NCBI GenBank assembly: GCA_964412555.1
Contig: CAYPPG010000007.1
Coordinates: 62,001 to 126,000 of the forward strand
From: CAYPPG01 sp964412555
GTDB taxonomy: Bacteria; Hinthialibacterota; Hinthialibacteria; Hinthialibacterales; Hinthialibacteraceae
DNA: 64,000 nt
Direction: 5' to 3'
Positions 61,019 through 64,000 of the stretch are shown piece by piece; the first letter of the stretch is position 1, and each line of letters starts with the position of its first letter. The notes beneath the pieces are model-generated. The model saw only the letters and a program-made list of their open reading frames with translations. It ran no database searches and was not told the DNA's origin. The translations under genes were made by a program, and so were the position numbers.

Positions 61019-61451
61019 TTACGCAACCAATCGTAAAAGTTGGTCGGCCGTCAAGGCCAAAATGCCAAACATGAGGTGAGTGGTCACCTTTGCATGCCCT
61101 CTCACTTTCACATGAGATACCCCAAATTCTTCTTTCAGCTGTCCAAAAACACGTTCGACGGATGTTCGTTCCTTACACCGTTCTTGGGTTGCCGGATCCA
61201 TTTCGATTTTTTCCCCACGGCGGGGATTGGAATCGATAATCGGCACATGACCCAAAGATCGAATATGATCCTTCACCGGCTCCGCATCATAGGCGGCATC
61301 CATCAACTCGTATAAACCAGTCACTTTCTGAGCACTCATCTCCGAAAGCGGAATGGCCGCCTGACTATCATGAACCGATGCCGAGGTCACAAAGCAACTG
61401 ATCGGAATTTGTCCATTGAATTGTTCCCCAAATCTGCGATAGTAGTTTCAT
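61019..61451 (-). pseudogene. Transposase remnant (IS4/IS5-like DDE), internally deleted
   Basis: The last 123 codons (61019-61390) encode the C-terminal third of a DDE transposase: SASVHDSQAAIPL, YELMDAAYDAEPVKDHIRSLGH, ERCKERTSVERVFGQLKEEFG (with the last catalytic Glu of the DDE triad) and TTHLMFGILALTADQLLRL. Upstream in the same frame, FGEQFNGQIPISCF extends it back until a TGA. A separate ATG at 61451 behind AAAAAGGAG opens a short frame in another phase, which looks like the original start joined to the back end by a deletion. Inverted GAAGCCTCTC / GAGAGGCTTC arms at 61452 and 61502 may be remains of an IS end. Not functional. Confidence 0.72.
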
Positions 61452-61572
61452 GAAGCCTCTCCTTTTTACGCTTTTTTCTGTTATCTTTATTTAAGCTTAA
61501 TGAGAGGCTTCTTTCAATTGCTTTGACTCCGTTTCAGAAAAATTTCCTCTTTTTTCTATTTTGCAAGAGGCT

Positions 61573-62655
61573 CTATTGAGAAAATTTAGTATCGATTTTC
61601 TCTATGTTCTTTTGAAACTCATCAAGTGATTTACAATCAATCGCATCACGGAACAACTCCTTCAATTGTCCAAGATTACATATTTTTTTGATTTCATTCT
61701 CAATCGTTGATGGACAACTCCCAAAACGGTGACCAAGAAGATCAAGAATATTCTCTTGCGATTTCCGCAAAATTCCCTGCTCTTCGCCTTTCCGAAAGCC
61801 TTCTTGTTCGCCTTTCTGAAAGCCTTCTTGTTCGCCTTTCTGAAAACCTTCTTGTTCGCCTTTCTGAAAACCTTCTTGTTCGCCTTTCTCAAAACCACGC
61901 AAATTTCCTTTTTCTTCGGCCATTCGTTCAATACTCATTACATAAGGCATTTGTTTCACCTCCTCCTCTTTAAGAACTTGTATCCAAAATTGATTTTCCA
62001 ATTCTTTCGGTAAACTCATTACACCATCAATAAAACGAAACAATGACACAATTGTATCACGATTATACCCTTTTTGATACAAATTTCTTGCCAAAGAAGA
62101 TTTCCATTGGAAGCGAGTCTTATATTTGTACTTGGTTTCCAGAGACTTCAAATGTGCCATTACAACAATCGCGAATGGATTATTACTTGATTCCAGTTCC
62201 TCCCATCTTTCACGGAAATCCAAAATTTTCGCAATCGGATATGTCATTTTTATATGACATCCCAATAAATTATACTCAAAACTGTTCGGTTTCCATATCG
62301 AATTTTCATCAGCCAAAATGGCAAAGCTGGCCACGCGACGTTTGTATTTCTCGTAAATACGATAATTATACATATACATTCTTTGGGCAAAATGACTTTC
62401 TGTTTGTGCTTGCACTTCAAGATGCAACAACACATACGATTTATCTCCATCTCGCAAATACAGTTCGATCAATTTATCGACAATCTGCTTCCCACTGGGT
62501 GCATCATGCAAAATTCGCGATAATTCTTGATCCAAGAAACGAAATGGTTTCTCCCATTGAATCATTTCGAAGGCTTCCGGAAATAACAGTTCCATACAAG
62601 GAGAAAAGAAATCGGTTAAGGCGTCTTTCCAAGGGCTGTCGAACTCTTCTGTCAT
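61573..62655 (-). CDS. Rpn-family PD-(D/E)XK nuclease-like protein with tandem octapeptide repeats
   Basis: 360 residues. N-terminal transposase-derived Rpn/PD-(D/E)XK domain (about 1-170): FRFLDQELSRILHDAPSGKQIVDKLIELY, then SYVLLHLEVQAQ (E80-x-Q82 of the nuclease motif), typical of recombination-promoting nucleases. Residues 254-291 are about four and a half copies of the octapeptide EGFQKGEQ (24-bp tandem repeat at 61783-61896). A C-terminal DUF4351-like segment follows (ILDLLGHRFGSCPSTIENEI...LGQLKELFRDAIDC). The ATG at 62655 overlaps no other gene. Such repeats vary in number between strains. Beside the transposase remnant; possibly mobile. Confidence 0.85.
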   Translation of the reverse strand: MTEEFDSPWKDALTDFFSPCMELLFPEAFEMIQWEKPFRFLDQELSRILHDAPSGKQIVDKLIELYLRDGDKSYVLLHLEVQAQTESHFAQRMYMYNYRIYEKYKRRVASFAILADENSIWKPNSFEYNLLGCHIKMTYPIAKILDFRERWEELESSNNPFAIVVMAHLKSLETKYKYKTRFQWKSSLARNLYQKGYNRDTIVSLFRFIDGVMSLPKELENQFWIQVLKEEEVKQMPYVMSIERMAEEKGNLRGFEKGEQEGFQKGEQEGFQKGEQEGFQKGEQEGFRKGEEQGILRKSQENILDLLGHRFGSCPSTIENEIKKICNLGQLKELFRDAIDCKSLDEFQKNIEKIDTKFSQ

Positions 62656-62673
62656 GATTGTTTCACTTTGATC

Positions 62674-64000
62674 TCAATTCTCATCTAAAAATGATTTAAC
62701 TTTCTTTTCGTAACTCATTGCGTTTATTTCATCGTCCCGACGTATTTTTATTCCCAAATTCAGGGGTTGGCGAATTCTCTCACTCGGTATTACGATCCCA
62801 TTTTCGCTTTCAAATTGCATCCCTTCTTCTGAGTGAGTGAATCCATGGACATGAATTCCATCAGGTAAATGAACTACAATTTTTTCGGGGATTTTCCTTT
62901 TTGGAGGAATGATCTTTATTTTTATGGATTCTTCACCCGCTTCGCAAGAGTATTCCACAGTGCCAAAATAGGTCATTGCTTCTCGGACAGAAAGTGATTT
63001 TCCACTTTCCAACCAATGATACGGAACACAAGATAGCAAATGCAATTCATCATGAAACTCTCTTACCAACATATTCCGCAACGTCGTCACATAGAGCGCC
63101 GCTGCCCATAGATGAGGGATCGTGTTGTTCCATGCCTCCCGCTTTTCATAATGGACTCCCTCCGGAAAAGCATGAGTTGACGAGGTATGCAATAAAAACG
63201 AATAAAAACCATCGATCGCTTCCTTACACTCTCCCCTGGCAATATGTGTATTGGTCACAAATTGCGACATATACGGGTGAATCGCCGGTTCTTTTCGTCC
63301 AGGAGACCATCGAATAATCCCTTCACAAAAACCTCCGCCAAACTCATCGTGTACTTGTTTTAATGTCTCTGTTACAAGAGCATCATGCGGATCAATCAAC
63401 GGACTCGGAAAAATGACTTCCAAGTTTCCCCAATGGGTGCCAACCTTCTCATAACTTGGTGGAATATACTCCAAATTGGTTTTCTTCAAGGCAGAAAGAA
63501 TACTTTGCTTATAATCCCTAAATTCACTTTCCCATTCCTCCGCATCTTTCTCTTTTTTCAAAATACGGGCCGCTTCGACAGCGAATTGCAAACCGCGTAC
63601 ATTCCACCAATCATACCCAACGATATGATATTCTCCGCCCCACAAATACTCCCCATCAGCTATTGCATTCGGCAGTATCCCATAAAATGGAGAAGACTCA
63701 TCCGTTTCCGTACGCCTTTTTTCCTGTAACCATTCCACCCCCTTTTTTAAATTCGGATAAATTCGCCGAAGCCATTCGACATCCCCCGTTAGACGAGAAT
63801 ACTCTACCAATGCCCATAAAGAATAACCATGAGCATCGAGTTGACCTTTTTGAGTGATAAACTGCCCATCTTCCTGCTGATGTGTTAAAAACAGTTCCAA
63901 CGCCTTTTTGGCTTCTTCAGGATATCCGGCATGGACAAGAGAGATTGCTTGATACGCGGCATCGCGCAAATACAGTTCATCATAAAAACCTTCCCCAGCA
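62674..64000 (-). CDS. Six-hairpin (alpha/alpha) glycosidase, truncated by the window edge
   Basis: The frame is open through the right edge: before the internal TTG at 63969 it continues as GEGFYDELYLRDAAYQ, so the N-terminus is missing. Visible motifs: YLRDAAYQAISLVHAG, DGQFITQKGQLDAHGYSLWALVEYSRLTGD, WLRRIYPNLKKGVEWL, GYDWWNVRGLQFAVEAARIL and AWNNTIPHLWAAALYVTTLRNML, all of the toroidal fold shared by glucoamylase-, GH78- and GH63-type enzymes. A beta-rich C-terminal domain (about the last 120 residues) follows, as in GH78. The acid residues D in RD and E in the YDWWN region are present, but the exact family cannot be set from this fragment. It may act on plant- or algal-type polysaccharides. 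Confidence 0.75.
   Translation of the reverse strand, partial: AGEGFYDELYLRDAAYQAISLVHAGYPEEAKKALELFLTHQQEDGQFITQKGQLDAHGYSLWALVEYSRLTGDVEWLRRIYPNLKKGVEWLQEKRRTETDESSPFYGILPNAIADGEYLWGGEYHIVGYDWWNVRGLQFAVEAARILKKEKDAEEWESEFRDYKQSILSALKKTNLEYIPPSYEKVGTHWGNLEVIFPSPLIDPHDALVTETLKQVHDEFGGGFCEGIIRWSPGRKEPAIHPYMSQFVTNTHIARGECKEAIDGFYSFLLHTSSTHAFPEGVHYEKREAWNNTIPHLWAAALYVTTLRNMLVREFHDELHLLSCVPYHWLESGKSLSVREAMTYFGTVEYSCEAGEESIKIKIIPPKRKIPEKIVVHLPDGIHVHGFTHSEEGMQFESENGIVIPSERIRQPLNLGIKIRRDDEINAMSYEKKVKSFLDEN

Overview
The window looks like part of a chromosome (or metagenome-assembled genome scaffold) from an uncultured Gram-negative heterotroph. It combines secreted FG-GAP, cohesin/dockerin, beta-helix, lamin-tail/CotH and BspA-type proteins, many sugar isomerase/epimerase, Gfo/Idh/MocA and DUF6807 enzymes, a DUF3034-type outer-membrane protein, and many short dispersed palindromic repeats. 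This mix is typical of candidate phyla such as Poribacteria or Hydrogenedentota and of some PVC-related lineages; the exact lineage is an inference. I saw no rRNA, tRNA or CRISPR array. A 100-N assembly gap lies at 42588-42687.

Layout. 1-8 kb: an edge-truncated lipoprotein, an NrnA-type DHH phosphoesterase, two secreted proteins of unknown role, an NTF2-like protein, a UbiD decarboxylase and a Nudix hydrolase. 8.4-11.7 kb: one large secreted beta-helix/cohesin/dockerin frame interrupted by a single in-frame TAA. 11.8-20 kb: an orphan HigA-type antitoxin, a decayed gene copy, then a minus-strand run of a giant LRR/Sel1 protein and three proteins that resemble pieces of the flagellar C-ring (FliM-FliG-FliM). 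20.5-31 kb: an FG-GAP protein, mnmG, a membrane methyltransferase with a dehydrogenase, a STAS protein, the primary sigma factor, a sugar isomerase and a sigma-54 response regulator. 31-39 kb: an FG-GAP protein, a nucleoside hydrolase, then a plus-strand run behind a sigma-54-like promoter: class V aminotransferase, small protein, DUF3034 porin-like protein, 63-residue protein, two V4R-domain proteins and a CZB-type methyl-accepting protein. 39-51 kb: carbohydrate metabolism (NagB-like, PfkB-like, DUF6807, Gfo/Idh/MocA, PFK, epimerase), cysteine synthase and a GT-C-like membrane protein. 51-64 kb: CotH/LTD protein, MscS channel with a long coiled coil, PHP-glycosyltransferase fusion, beta-helix protein, transposase remnant, Rpn-type nuclease and an edge-truncated six-hairpin glycosidase.

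Two gene sets look like candidates for undescribed systems. The first (12631-20046) keeps the FliM GG / FliG HPQ contact motifs and CheY-binding-like peptides but lacks recognisable FliN-like SpoA domains, the FliF-binding domain and the stator-contacting domain, and it lies directly downstream of an LRR/Sel1 protein. The second (33660-39185) pairs an envelope beta-barrel and two V4R small-molecule-binding proteins with a chemoreceptor carrying a zinc-binding CZB domain in its predicted periplasmic loop. Several repeat families are dispersed through intergenic spaces, reach into the ends of genes, and in one place have expanded into a 33-bp tandem array.
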